Source: Clostridia bacterium (GTDB lineage Bacteria > Bacillota > Clostridia > Christensenellales > UBA1242). From it: a DNA stretch of 64,000 nucleotides. The stretch spans positions 58,639 through 122,638 of the forward strand of contig JAFTKS010000001.1 in NCBI GenBank assembly GCA_017453125.1. The letters run 5' to 3'. A program made the position numbers and the translations under genes. The notes under the pieces were generated by a model. The model was given only the letters and a program-made list of their open reading frames with translations. It was not told where the DNA came from and made no database searches. Shown here one piece after another: positions 16,818 to 25,473 of the stretch; the stretch's first letter is position 1; every line of letters starts with the position of its first letter.

Positions 16818-18067
16818 ACATCATCAATAAAATATGGAGAAATAAAATCTTTGTAGTTTTTGCAATTTTAATTGCCATTACTCTACCCACTACAATTTAT
16901 AGACAATCGGACAAAGACAAAACAATTGTCGCCTCATCAATCGGTATTGAAAAAAAAGACGACGAATATGAAGTTACAATTCTTGCAGTAATTCCCAAAG
17001 GCGGTAGTGACGTTTCTTCCAATCTTGAACTATTTAGTGCGACAGGTCCAAGTGTGGCAATTGCCCTAGATTATATTAGTCTTAATATTGGTAGAAATAT
17101 TGGGCTTGCTCATTGTGACACAATAATATTTACAGAAGAACTAATGCAATCAAATTTAACAGAAATACTCGATTACTTTATACGAACAGCAAACTTATCT
17201 ACAAACCCCTCTCTTGTTACAACCCCCGATTCAGCAAAAGACTTGTTGAATGCCGTAAAGTCTAGCAACAACCTACTAGATGTTAGTCTCAAAAATATTA
17301 TTCTTAGCCAAGAAGACAGAACACTCCTTAGCAATGTTACAATTGATAGATTTTATAGGGCATATTATAGTCCAAACTCTACGTTCACAATCCCAGTTCT
17401 TTCTGTACAATCATCAAAAGGAGATGAAAGCCAAGGTCAAGGCGGAGGCTCAAACTTGCCAGAAGACGATTCTGGTTCAAGCGAACAAGGTCAAAGCGGA
17501 GGACAAAGTGAACAAAAACAAATCAAAAATGATAACGATATCGCAATCATCAAAGATGGCGTTTTTATTTCCAAATTAAATGATGACGAAAAGTTCATAT
17601 ATTCTCTACTTTCCAAAAAAAGTCAGTATCAAAAATATATAATTGAAGACGTGAATGACGAGAACTTTATCAATTCTACACTTGTATTTCAAGAATCCGA
17701 TAAATTCATTCTGCCTATATGCAAATTTGAAGACGGCAAGCCATATATGGAATACAACATTTGGCTATCTATTATGATTGATGAAGTCAAAAGCCAGAAC
17801 AATCATTCATTCTCTGCAATAACAAGCATCAACAACCTGATTACCCCTCAAGTAGAAGAATTATTTTATAAACAAATAGAAGAAAAACTTCAAAACACCA
17901 TATCCACTATGCAAGAAAAAAAGTACGATATACTCAACCTTTATTCCAAGTTTGACGCATTCAAATATCGAAAATTTCACGATTACTTATCATCTCTTGA
18001 CAACCCCGCAGATTATATGTCCGAAATGAGCATAAAAATTAACCTAAAACTCAACTATACAATTTAA
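16811..18067 (+). CDS. gerAC: Spore germinant receptor subunit C, without a lipobox
   Basis: A 418-residue Ger(x)C-family protein. The conserved start of the ectodomain, VASSIGIEKKDDEYEVTILA (residues ~40-59), and the C-terminal LNLYSKFDAFKYRK region fit the family. The start is the ATG at 16811, preceded by GGAGGG; a longer in-frame reading is less likely. Family members normally carry a lipobox Cys right after the signal sequence (GCWD-type); here the equivalent stretch is TLPTTIYRQSDKDK with no Cys. The subunit may stay anchored by its N-terminal membrane helix. A Gly/Ser/Gln-rich linker lies at residues ~210-240. Confidence 0.9.
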   Translation: MLNIINKIWRNKIFVVFAILIAITLPTTIYRQSDKDKTIVASSIGIEKKDDEYEVTILAVIPKGGSDVSSNLELFSATGPSVAIALDYISLNIGRNIGLAHCDTIIFTEELMQSNLTEILDYFIRTANLSTNPSLVTTPDSAKDLLNAVKSSNNLLDVSLKNIILSQEDRTLLSNVTIDRFYRAYYSPNSTFTIPVLSVQSSKGDESQGQGGGSNLPEDDSGSSEQGQSGGQSEQKQIKNDNDIAIIKDGVFISKLNDDEKFIYSLLSKKSQYQKYIIEDVNDENFINSTLVFQESDKFILPICKFEDGKPYMEYNIWLSIMIDEVKSQNNHSFSAITSINNLITPQVEELFYKQIEEKLQNTISTMQEKKYDILNLYSKFDAFKYRKFHDYLSSLDNPADYMSEMSIKINLKLNYTI

Positions 18068-18073
18068 TAACAG

Positions 18074-18091
18074 CACTAAGAAAACTTAGTG
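18074..18091. repeat. Inverted repeat CACTAAG-aaaa-CTTAGTG
   Basis: A 7-bp perfect stem seven bases after the gerAC stop and just upstream of the promoter of the next regulator. There is no immediate T-run, so it could be a weak terminator or an operator. Confidence 0.5.
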
Positions 18092-18129
18092 TCAAGCAAT
18101 GTTTAAATTTTTATGAGTATAATTATAAT

Positions 18130-18333
18130 ATGGAAGCATTTGGAAATAGATTAAGAATGTTAAGGCTTGAAGCAAAACTTTCAGCCAGCAAATTAGGAGA
18201 AATAATCGGCGTTAGTGACGCATCTATTATTAATTGGGAAAACAATGTCAACGATATCAAAAGCGAATATCTTGTCAAACTTGCCAAATTTTTTGGCGTA
18301 TCAACAGACTATCTTTTAGGTCTTGAAGACTAA
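18130..18333 (+). CDS. Small XRE-type regulator
   Basis: A 67-residue, single-domain Cro/CI-type helix-turn-helix protein: LRMLRLEAKLSASKLGEIIG, then VSDASIINWENN as turn and recognition helix, and FFGVSTDYLLGLED at the end. It resembles the 67-residue regulator at 39177-39380, including the closing GLED. No ribosome site is visible. TATAAT (18118-18123) ends six bases before the ATG, placing the start site on or next to the ATG and predicting a leaderless mRNA. Target genes are unknown. Confidence 0.82.
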   Translation: MEAFGNRLRMLRLEAKLSASKLGEIIGVSDASIINWENNVNDIKSEYLVKLAKFFGVSTDYLLGLED

Positions 18334-18360
18334 GTTGTTCTTGCACTTTAATAGAATTAA

Positions 18361-18385
18361 AAAAACACCAATTATGGTGTTTTTT
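18361..18385. terminator. Bidirectional intrinsic terminator
   Basis: Stem AAAAACACCA / TGGTGTTTTT with loop ATTA, between the converging XRE and RNHCP genes. Confidence 0.85.
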
Positions 18386-18394
18386 TTGTTTAAT

Positions 18395-18706
18395 TTATTT
18401 TTGCCAATTTGCATAATTTTTAGATACTTGCAATATCTTCTCAAAGTCATCATCGTCAGCACTTTTATTGCGTTTTAGCATACCGCATTTATTGCATTTA
18501 TATACAATCACATAGCCTTTCTTTGAGTCGTTTTCAATAGCTACAGGAACCAAATCTCCCAAGCAAGTATTTGCTCTATCTCCTGGTATATTATCAATAT
18601 GTATGGAATACAAGCAATGTGGACAATGGTCTCTACTAGTATACTTCAGAGGAAAAACCTCTTTGCCACAATGACGGCAGACAAATCCATTATCATTTTT
18701 TATCAT
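18395..18706 (-). CDS. RNHCP-domain zinc-ribbon protein
   Basis: A 103-residue protein of the RNHCP family. FVCRHCGKEV (residues ~7-16) and DHCPHCLYSIH give two CxxC pairs, followed by DNIPGDRANTC and a second YKCNKCG pair, consistent with zinc binding. Its molecular role is not established. I use the ATG at 18706 because GAGGTGG lies just upstream, within the end of radC, giving a 14-bp overlap with radC; translation is probably coupled. The C-terminus is acidic, then aromatic. Confidence 0.88.
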   Translation of the reverse strand: MIKNDNGFVCRHCGKEVFPLKYTSRDHCPHCLYSIHIDNIPGDRANTCLGDLVPVAIENDSKKGYVIVYKCNKCGMLKRNKSADDDDFEKILQVSKNYANWQK

Positions 18707-19460
18707 TGTCCACCTCGTATTTGGCCTCTGGTTGAGCAATCTTTCCAAACACAACCAAATGACTAACCTCTTCCCTATATTTATCTATAAGACCGCCTTG
18801 TCTATAGCTATAATGTTGTTCGTTCTCACCAATGATAATATGGTCAAGAAGAAAACAACCATTCATTGCTAGATTACAGGTAAGTGCTCTTGTGAATTTA
18901 TCGTCCGATTCAGAAGGACTACACGTTCCTTTTGGATGATTATGAGCAACAATTGCATTACTCACTTTTGCTCTACCCATTTTGTCAATGATATTTCTCA
19001 TACAAACAGGCGATTCGCTAGCCGAGCCCTCGCAAATTTTCTCCACACTCACTATTTTGTTAAGTGGTGTTACACATATCAAATACAATTCTTCTATCAT
19101 CTTATCTTTGAAGAAAGGCTTTACATAATTAATTGAATCTTGAGGACTTTTGAGTATTTGAACTTTCTTGGCTTTATCCATCTCATAGAACTGATGAATC
19201 TTCAACAAATGCGACAGAAAATGTGCAGAAACCTCACCCATTCCATCAACTTCACTCAATTCGTCTTCGTCCGCCTCGAGAACGCCAGAAAAACTACCGA
19301 ATTTATTGATTAAATTATGAGCAAGCACATTTGTATCTTTATATGGAATAACAAAAGTAAGTGCATATTCTAGCACTTGATAATCTTGAAAATGAGTAAG
19401 ACCTTCTTTTCTCACTCGTTCTCGAACTCTTGACCTATGTCCATTATGCGCATTTGCCAT
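18693..19460 (-). CDS. radC: RadC-family JAB-domain protein
   Basis: A 255-residue RadC/DUF2466 protein. An N-terminal HhH-type region with EVDGMGEVSAHFLSHL is followed by a JAB/MPN metalloprotease-like domain whose metal motif HNHPKGTCSPSESD is complete (H, H, S, D). Despite its name the RadC role in repair is unproven. The start is either the ATG at 19460 or a TTG six bases earlier; GAGG is upstream of both. It overlaps the RNHCP gene. Confidence 0.92.
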   Translation of the reverse strand: MANAHNGHRSRVRERVRKEGLTHFQDYQVLEYALTFVIPYKDTNVLAHNLINKFGSFSGVLEADEDELSEVDGMGEVSAHFLSHLLKIHQFYEMDKAKKVQILKSPQDSINYVKPFFKDKMIEELYLICVTPLNKIVSVEKICEGSASESPVCMRNIIDKMGRAKVSNAIVAHNHPKGTCSPSESDDKFTRALTCNLAMNGCFLLDHIIIGENEQHYSYRQGGLIDKYREEVSHLVVFGKIAQPEAKYEVDNDKK

Positions 19461-19499
19461 CGGCAATATTCCTCAAATTTTTTTCATTAAAATCAAAAT

Positions 19500-19529
19500 G
19501 TAGCAAAAGTCTCCAGAGACCTTTGCTAC
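19500..19529 (-). terminator. Intrinsic terminator of tex
   Basis: A stem of up to 14 bp, GTAGCAAAGGTCTC / GAGACTTTTGCTAC on the minus strand, with one G-T pair and almost no loop, followed by a T-rich stretch, 15 bp after the tex stop. Confidence 0.7.
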
Positions 19530-19544
19530 AATTGTTATATCAAA

Positions 19545-21731
19545 TTATAAACCTTCTGTCAATTCGTCATCAACAGCACCTTTGATTGTTAGAGAAATTC
19601 TCTTTTTATTGATGTCAACACCAATAACTTTAACCTTGACCACGTCGCCAACTTTCAAAACTTCGCTTGGATGTTTGATGTAGTCTTTGCTAATTTCGCT
19701 AATATGAACAAGACCATCTTGGTGAACAGAAATATCTACAAACACACCAAAGTCAATAACGTTTCTAACAACGCCTGTCATAACCATTCCTTCTTTCAAG
19801 TTCTCAATTCCAAGTAGTGCACTCTTTAGAACTGGCTTTGGAAGATCGTCACGAACGTCTCTACCTGGTTTTGCAAGTTCATTTGCAATATCTACAAGAG
19901 TAGGAACACCAACGCCTAATTTCTCAGCAACTTTTTCAGCGCCTTCTTTTTCCAACATTTTTGGAAGAAGTTGAAGTTTGTCATCTTTGACATCTTTGAT
20001 ATCAAGTTTGAAGTATTCAAGAAGTTTGTATGCAGTAGCATAACTTTCTGGGTGAACACCAGTATTATCAAGAACGTTATCGCCCCCAACAATTCTTAAG
20101 AATCCAGCACATTGTTCGAACGCCTTGTCTCCAAGTTTTGGAACTTTCTTAAGTTCTTCTCTTGTTTTGAATTCGCCATTGCTTTGTCTATATTTCTCTA
20201 TATTTTTTGCCACACCAGAATTAAGTCCTGCAACAAAGCTAAGTAGTGATGGGCTAGCGGTATTCAAATCAACACCTACTGTATTTACACAGTTTTCAAC
20301 AACTCCATCAAGAACTTCTGTAAGTCTATTCTGTGGCATATCGTGTTGATATTGTCCAACACCGATAGATTTTACATCAATTTTGATAAGTTCTGCAAGA
20401 GGGTCTTGAAGACGTCTTGCAATAGACACGGCACTTCTAAGAGCAACGTCATAGTCTGGGAATTCTGCAGCACCCAATTTGCTAGCGCTATAAACAGACG
20501 CACCAGCCTCATTAACAACTGCATAAGTTACCTTTCTAGGAAGGTCTTTGATAAGATTTGCAACAAATATTTCACTTTCCTTTGTTGCTGTTCCATTTCC
20601 AATAGATATAACATCAACATCGTGACGCATAATAAGTTGTGTAAGTTTTGCAGTAGCCTCTTCAATTTTGTTTTGTGGAGGAGTTGGATAAACAACTGCA
20701 GTATCAAGAACTCCACCGCTACTATTAATAACAGCAATCTTACAACCTGTTCTATATGCAGGGTCCAGACCAAGAATAACTTTGTTCTTTAGTGGTGGTT
20801 GCATAAGAAGTGGCTTTAGATTAACCTCGAACATTTTGATTGCCTGTTCGTTAGCCTTATCTGTAAGCTCATTTCTTACTTCTCTTTCGATACTTGGGAA
20901 AATAAGTCTATCATAACTATCCTGACAAACTTCTTTCAAAAGTTCTTCAAATGGGCTGTTCTTCTTCAATACTTTTGACTCAACAAGTCCGCTTGAGATT
21001 TCTTCATTCAACGTCAATTCAACTTTCAAAATATCTTCTTTCTCGCCTCTATTTATAGCCAGAACTCTATGAGAAGGTAGTTTCTTGATGTCTGAATTGT
21101 ATTCCTTATACATCTCATAAGTAAATGAGTTTTCTTTCGAGTCATCAAACTTACATTTGATAAATCCTTTGTTAACAAGCGCCTCTCTAAGTTCCTTTCT
21201 AAGAGTGGCATTATCCGAAATCATTTCAGCAATTATATCTTTTGCACCTTGCAAAGCATCTTCTGGAGTTGCAACACATTTGTCCTTCTCGTCAGACACA
21301 ACTACATACTTTGCACATTCTGCCATAAGGTCGAATGGTTTCTGCTCCAATATTTTCTCCGCTAGTGGTTTTAGACCCTTGGCAATAGCAACAGATGCTC
21401 TAGTTTTTCTCTTTGGTCTGAATGGTCTATAAATATCTTCTACTTCTGTTAAAGTTACAGCCTCATCAAGAGCCTTCTGAATCTCCTCGGTCATATTTCC
21501 TTGTTCGGTGATAAGTGCACTAACTTCTTCTTTTCTCTTGGTCAAGCTCCTCAAATATTTGAGTCTATCATCAAACATTCTTAGCGTCTGGTCATCACAA
21601 CTACCAGTCAATTCCTTTCTATATCTTGCAATAAAAGGAATAGTACACCCCTCATCTAGAAGAGCGATAATGTTGTTTGTATGGTTAAGAGAAAGTCCCA
21701 TTTCCATACTAAGTTCTTTAGCAATATCCAT
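19545..21731 (-). CDS. tex: Tex-family RNA-binding transcription accessory protein
   Basis: A 728-residue Tex protein, a nucleic-acid-binding factor of transcription elongation. In order: helical N-terminal region, YqgF/RNase H-like domain (VILGLDPAYRTGCKIAVI, residue ~320), HhH segment (FVAGLNSGVAKNI), helical linker and a C-terminal S1 domain (GVVRNVIDFGVFVDI to KRISLTIKG). Length is typical. I use the ATG at 21731, with AAAGGACG upstream, giving MDIAKELSMEMG; a longer reading lacks a ribosome site. Confidence 0.95.
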   Translation of the reverse strand: MDIAKELSMEMGLSLNHTNNIIALLDEGCTIPFIARYRKELTGSCDDQTLRMFDDRLKYLRSLTKRKEEVSALITEQGNMTEEIQKALDEAVTLTEVEDIYRPFRPKRKTRASVAIAKGLKPLAEKILEQKPFDLMAECAKYVVVSDEKDKCVATPEDALQGAKDIIAEMISDNATLRKELREALVNKGFIKCKFDDSKENSFTYEMYKEYNSDIKKLPSHRVLAINRGEKEDILKVELTLNEEISSGLVESKVLKKNSPFEELLKEVCQDSYDRLIFPSIEREVRNELTDKANEQAIKMFEVNLKPLLMQPPLKNKVILGLDPAYRTGCKIAVINSSGGVLDTAVVYPTPPQNKIEEATAKLTQLIMRHDVDVISIGNGTATKESEIFVANLIKDLPRKVTYAVVNEAGASVYSASKLGAAEFPDYDVALRSAVSIARRLQDPLAELIKIDVKSIGVGQYQHDMPQNRLTEVLDGVVENCVNTVGVDLNTASPSLLSFVAGLNSGVAKNIEKYRQSNGEFKTREELKKVPKLGDKAFEQCAGFLRIVGGDNVLDNTGVHPESYATAYKLLEYFKLDIKDVKDDKLQLLPKMLEKEGAEKVAEKLGVGVPTLVDIANELAKPGRDVRDDLPKPVLKSALLGIENLKEGMVMTGVVRNVIDFGVFVDISVHQDGLVHISEISKDYIKHPSEVLKVGDVVKVKVIGVDINKKRISLTIKGAVDDELTEGL

Positions 21732-22033
21732 ATTTCGTCCTTTAAAAAAATCTCTTTTACATATTAATGCGATTATATCCAATTTCTCAATATTTAATTA
21801 TCTTAAAAAACAACAAATATCAAGCCATATCACATCTTAATTAGTATAACAAATCCTTGGAATATTTCCAAGCAAATCACAACTGAAGTTAAGAAAACCC
21901 CTCTTTACAAACACAAAATTATGTGTTACAATAAATATAATCTATAATTTGTGCCGATAGATGATTTTGATAAATGTTATATCAAATCTTCAATATTATC
22001 GGAATCCAAAGCAATAGCAAAAAGGGGAATAAT
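21732..22033. other. 302-bp intergenic region with a palindrome
   Basis: The divergent region between tex and the 22034-23278 gene holds a perfect inverted repeat CTTGGAA-TAT-TTCCAAG at 21856-21872 and A+T-rich promoter-like sequence. I see no RNA gene or small ORF with a ribosome site in it. Confidence 0.5.
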
Positions 22034-23278
22034 ATGGGAAGAAATCAAATCGAATATCCAAAGTTAACCGCTATCAAAGGAACTGACCTTGCATACATCA
22101 TAACACCATCGGGTGTTACCGAAGATAACGGATTCAACAAATATATCAATTACTTAATGAATGAATACAACAAAAAGTTAGCATCGCAACAAGTTGCACC
22201 TAAAAACGAAGAAGACGGACAAACCAAACTCTTTGAAGATGTTGTGGAGACCCCTTCTGAAAATCAATCATACGAGGGAAACCAAATCAATCTTTTTGGA
22301 GAAGAGGAATCTAGCACTACTCAAACAGAAACTCAACCTCATCTAACTGCAACCGAAAGAGTACTTGCACAAAAAAGAAGAGAAGAACACGCAAACAAAA
22401 GACAACTTAGGTCTTATTGTGTAAAAATTTATAAAAGACAAGGAAAGTCTCTTGAAGAACTAGAACAAGATATTGACAATAATACCGCTATTCTTCTAGG
22501 AGACACATTCTTCTCTGCTGTGAACCAAACATTTACTCCAGACGATAATGGAAATCTTTTGTTAAGAACATTCGGTTCTTCTCTTGATGATATAATGAGA
22601 CCTTGTGGAGATATGCTCATAAGTTCAGATGGTACCATTCTCAAAGAATCCAAAGGTTCTTATGCAATCTTCCCTTGCGATAGTTTTGGCAACTATGAAG
22701 TTGCAAAATTCGTTGCAAGAAGAAATTCAAAAGAAGATGAGGTAGATATTGTAAGAATTGACCACAACTTCATAGATAAGAACGGAAAATTCTTCTCAAA
22801 CAAAGCATTTACCCATACAACAGAACCAACATTCTATACTCTTGACCATACATTCTCTGCTCAATCACAGAAATTGTATATCGACAACAAAAAAGAAATC
22901 AATCCAAGATGTTATGTATATTTAGACAAAAACGAGTGCAAACTATTCCCATCAGCAACAGCACTTCTTATCGAGAATAGAGCAAGAAAACAAATCGACG
23001 GAGCTGAAGGATATATTGCCGACGAAACACCTTATATCATTGAACACTACGAAAGACTTGAGAAAATTCCTCAGGTGCTCAAAAGACTAGCAAAATTATA
23101 TTCTGACGGAAAGATTTCTTATACAACATACAGAACCAAAACAGCCGAAATCGATGGCGAAAGAGTTCTATCAGGAATATTCACAAACGAATTTGAAGAA
23201 CCTGATGATAGAAGGAAATATAACGAGTACTTATGCGACAAGGACGACCCTTTTGCAGACGAGTATTATGATGATTAA
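22034..23278 (+). CDS. Hypothetical protein
   Basis: A 414-residue soluble protein of unknown function. Residues ~45-120 are low-complexity, acidic and Gln/Glu/Thr-rich, separating a short N-terminal domain (YPKLTAIKGTDLAYII) from a larger C-terminal domain with many short strands (e.g. GSYAIFPCDSFGNYEVAKFV). The C-terminus is acidic (DDPFADEYYDD). The start at 22034 is chosen for AAAGGGG six bases upstream. It is a single-gene unit. No catalytic motif or known domain is visible. Confidence 0.6.
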   Translation: MGRNQIEYPKLTAIKGTDLAYIITPSGVTEDNGFNKYINYLMNEYNKKLASQQVAPKNEEDGQTKLFEDVVETPSENQSYEGNQINLFGEEESSTTQTETQPHLTATERVLAQKRREEHANKRQLRSYCVKIYKRQGKSLEELEQDIDNNTAILLGDTFFSAVNQTFTPDDNGNLLLRTFGSSLDDIMRPCGDMLISSDGTILKESKGSYAIFPCDSFGNYEVAKFVARRNSKEDEVDIVRIDHNFIDKNGKFFSNKAFTHTTEPTFYTLDHTFSAQSQKLYIDNKKEINPRCYVYLDKNECKLFPSATALLIENRARKQIDGAEGYIADETPYIIEHYERLEKIPQVLKRLAKLYSDGKISYTTYRTKTAEIDGERVLSGIFTNEFEEPDDRRKYNEYLCDKDDPFADEYYDD

Positions 23279-23289
23279 TTACCAAAAAA

Positions 23290-23316
23290 GATGAATCAAA
23301 CTGAAGTGTACCCCTA
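23290..23316 (+). repeat. Left copy of a 27-bp inverted repeat pair
   Basis: GATGAATC, nine variable bases, TGTACCCCTA. The same pattern occurs inverted at 25413-25439. Left of it is the end of the preceding gene; the pair encloses the genes 23421-25162. Confidence 0.65.
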
Positions 23317-23344
23317 AAATGGAACACTATAAAAAAAAGATTTT

Positions 23345-23372
23345 AGAAGAAGTTTTTACTTCTTCTTTTTTT
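23345..23372. terminator. Intrinsic terminator
   Basis: Stem AGAAGAAGT / ACTTCTTCT with loop TTTT and a following T-run, serving the 22034-23278 gene. Confidence 0.8.
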
Positions 23373-23420
23373 GTTATAAAAAGAAAAGACACTCAAAATT
23401 TAATTTGAATGTCTTATTAA

Positions 23421-24236
23421 TTATTTACTAAAAGTATCTTCATCTTTTGTGTTATCAAACATATTCACAATAAGATTAGCACATTTCTTTATACTTTTAT
23501 CACTAGGTTTTGGGTCATTATATGTTCTTTCCGGAATTTGTATAGGCAATAATTTATATTGACCACTTTCTTCATCAAATTCACAAACTTGCTCATCACT
23601 CCAAAATCCTAGTCTTGGGTGCGTCATATAACGATATTTTACACTTGTTATATGATTATTTTCATCAAACGAAAACTCTGCATAAGTTCCGTCTCCCCAT
23701 AAAGGGATTTCATCATAATTTGCCTTACACTCATCTCTTAACACAACCACATCATCACCAAAAGCAAATATACAATCGTTTTTGTGTGTTTCTGCATTTT
23801 TATTTCTTCTACCATAATACATAACAGGTTTTTTTGTTTGTTCATCTTGCATAACTGTTACGCCACGATAGTTATAAAAATTCCAACCGTCTTTTTTAGC
23901 ATAAAAAGCAGCATGTGGTTTATCTTTTATAGGAAAATGTTTAATGTCTGGTTGTTCAGTAAAGAAATCTCTTAAAGAAACATCTATTCCACATAAATTA
24001 CATTCAACGCCATATTCTCTTGCGTGTTTAGCAAATTCAGACAACGCAAGTAATTTTTGATGTATATCTTCATAGTTTCCGCCATTACTTATTAAAGCAT
24101 TTTCAACGAAATCTACGATATTGCGTATTTTTTTCTTCTTTGGTGTATAAGGCATAATAGAACTGCCATCTTTTACTATCAAAGATTTGTTTTCATTTTT
24201 TTGTTGTCTATTTCTAAAAAAATCTAATATTCCCAT
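23421..24236 (-). CDS. Hypothetical protein, second gene of a two-gene cassette
   Basis: A 271-residue soluble protein I do not recognise. The N-terminus is basic (MGILDFFRNRQQKN, then a KKKK stretch), residues ~80-83 include a CxxC pair (CNLC), and the remainder is rich in aromatic residues. It starts 11 bp downstream of the 24248-25162 gene, so the two form an operon. Both lie between 27-bp inverted repeats, suggesting joint mobility or a remnant element. No catalytic motif is visible. Confidence 0.6.
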   Translation of the reverse strand: MGILDFFRNRQQKNENKSLIVKDGSSIMPYTPKKKKIRNIVDFVENALISNGGNYEDIHQKLLALSEFAKHAREYGVECNLCGIDVSLRDFFTEQPDIKHFPIKDKPHAAFYAKKDGWNFYNYRGVTVMQDEQTKKPVMYYGRRNKNAETHKNDCIFAFGDDVVVLRDECKANYDEIPLWGDGTYAEFSFDENNHITSVKYRYMTHPRLGFWSDEQVCEFDEESGQYKLLPIQIPERTYNDPKPSDKSIKKCANLIVNMFDNTKDEDTFSK

Positions 24237-24247
24237 AGTAGTTCCTT

Positions 24248-25162
24248 TTATTTAATTAAAATATCTTCATTATTTGAAGGTGTCGAAAAATATAATTTTC
24301 CAACATCAATCTGCTCTATGTTGTCAATTATTTCTCTATCGGTAGAACCATAATCACCATTTCGAACAGCACTTACAATACTGTTAAAATGTAATTTATT
24401 CTTTGCCATTCTGGTTATATCTTCATTATATATATTTGCAAAATCTTGAATAGATTGAACAATCTTTTCATCATATTGCTCATCATATAACATTTGATAG
24501 ACATTGCTATATAAATATTTATCGCTTTGATTTTGAGCAAAATATAAAGTTCCACCAATAGATTTCATCGTTTCTGAGATAAAATTGTAAATTTCAGATG
24601 TGTGGTCTATTAGATAGGAAATAGGACAAACCAAACATATTTTATTATCTCTATCTTCTTGTTTAATTTTTCTATCTAATTGCTTAACAAAAGAAATTAA
24701 ATCTTCTGGTGTTTGAATGCTAAAAGCAGTTCTATAAGGCAGTGGGTGTTTTTCTTTCATTGTATCAAAGTCAGCAAGTGCTTTTTCATATAAATATAAA
24801 ATCTCTCTATGTCTGTCAGATAATTTATCAAAACTAGTTGTTCTATTTACAATTCTACTTAATAAATTTTGTTCATGAGCCAAATGCTCAACCGATTTTA
24901 AAGATTGTCCATATGAAGAAAGATAACTGTTTTCTCCTGGATATACAATCACATCTTTAAATTGACTTTTCATTAAATCTAGAATGTTTATATCAACATA
25001 ATTTAAGAAAGGTTTGCTTTCATTTCCTTGCGAATGCAACAATCCGAAAAAAGGCATAACAACAACGGTGTGTTGTTTTTCAATGCTATAAAAATCATTT
25101 ACAAGAGATAATAGTGCCATTTTTACTTTTGGCGACATCTCGCTAAGATAATCTTTCTTCAT
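24248..25162 (-). CDS. Hypothetical protein, first gene of a two-gene cassette
   Basis: A 304-residue soluble protein of unknown function. It has alternating strand/helix pattern: VVVMPFFGLLHSQG (residues ~33-46), DVIVYPGENSYLSSYG and KICLVCPISYLIDHTS could be core beta strands of a Rossmann-like fold, which is inference only. AGGAGTT lies six bases before the ATG. It is followed after 11 bp by the other cassette gene. Confidence 0.6.
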   Translation of the reverse strand: MKKDYLSEMSPKVKMALLSLVNDFYSIEKQHTVVVMPFFGLLHSQGNESKPFLNYVDINILDLMKSQFKDVIVYPGENSYLSSYGQSLKSVEHLAHEQNLLSRIVNRTTSFDKLSDRHREILYLYEKALADFDTMKEKHPLPYRTAFSIQTPEDLISFVKQLDRKIKQEDRDNKICLVCPISYLIDHTSEIYNFISETMKSIGGTLYFAQNQSDKYLYSNVYQMLYDEQYDEKIVQSIQDFANIYNEDITRMAKNKLHFNSIVSAVRNGDYGSTDREIIDNIEQIDVGKLYFSTPSNNEDILIK

Positions 25163-25349
25163 TCCAACTCCTAAAAGTATAGAAAGTATAGCATATTTCG
25201 TATTTGATTACAATACCCCTAATTCAATTTTGCATATTCTCATTTTAATTGCAACAGTTTTTGTTTTAGAACTAGACATATTTATTGACAACAATTCTCT
25301 CTTTTCTTTGTGTAAAACAAGATAAATATGTTCTTTTGGGGACACAAAG

Positions 25350-25385
25350 AAAAAGAAATAGAAATGTTCTTTTCTATTTCTTTTT
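25350..25385. terminator. Terminator-like hairpin
   Basis: AAAAAGAAATAGAA / TTCTATTTCTTTTT, a perfect 14-bp stem with an 8-nt loop and T-run. On the minus strand it lies about 90 bp beyond the ankyrin-like gene. Confidence 0.7.
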
Positions 25386-25412
25386 AAAACTCTTTTTTAT
25401 ACTATATCGCTG

Positions 25413-25439
25413 TAGGGGTACAGTGCAAACCGATTCATC
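25413..25439 (-). repeat. Right copy of the 27-bp inverted repeat pair
   Basis: On the minus strand: GATGAATC, nine variable bases, TGTACCCCTA, with the same spacing as at 23290-23316, pointing inward. Confidence 0.65.
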
Positions 25440-25473
25440 TTTTTTATTTTTGTATATAAAACAATTTCAAATT

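Larger units (their letters stand above)
25163..25473. other. 311-bp intergenic region with hairpin and repeat
   Basis: Between the cassette and the ankyrin-like gene. It holds a terminator-like hairpin (25350-25385) and the right inverted repeat (25413-25439). No ORF or RNA gene is evident. Confidence 0.5.

Noticed and set aside
20343..20792. 149-codon plus-strand ORF inside tex
   Set aside because: Antisense to a conserved tex region; repetitive Cys/Asn/Ser composition typical of antisense frames.
23290..25439. A complete IS element
   Set aside because: Inverted repeats are present but neither enclosed gene resembles a transposase, so it is reported only as a repeat-flanked cassette.
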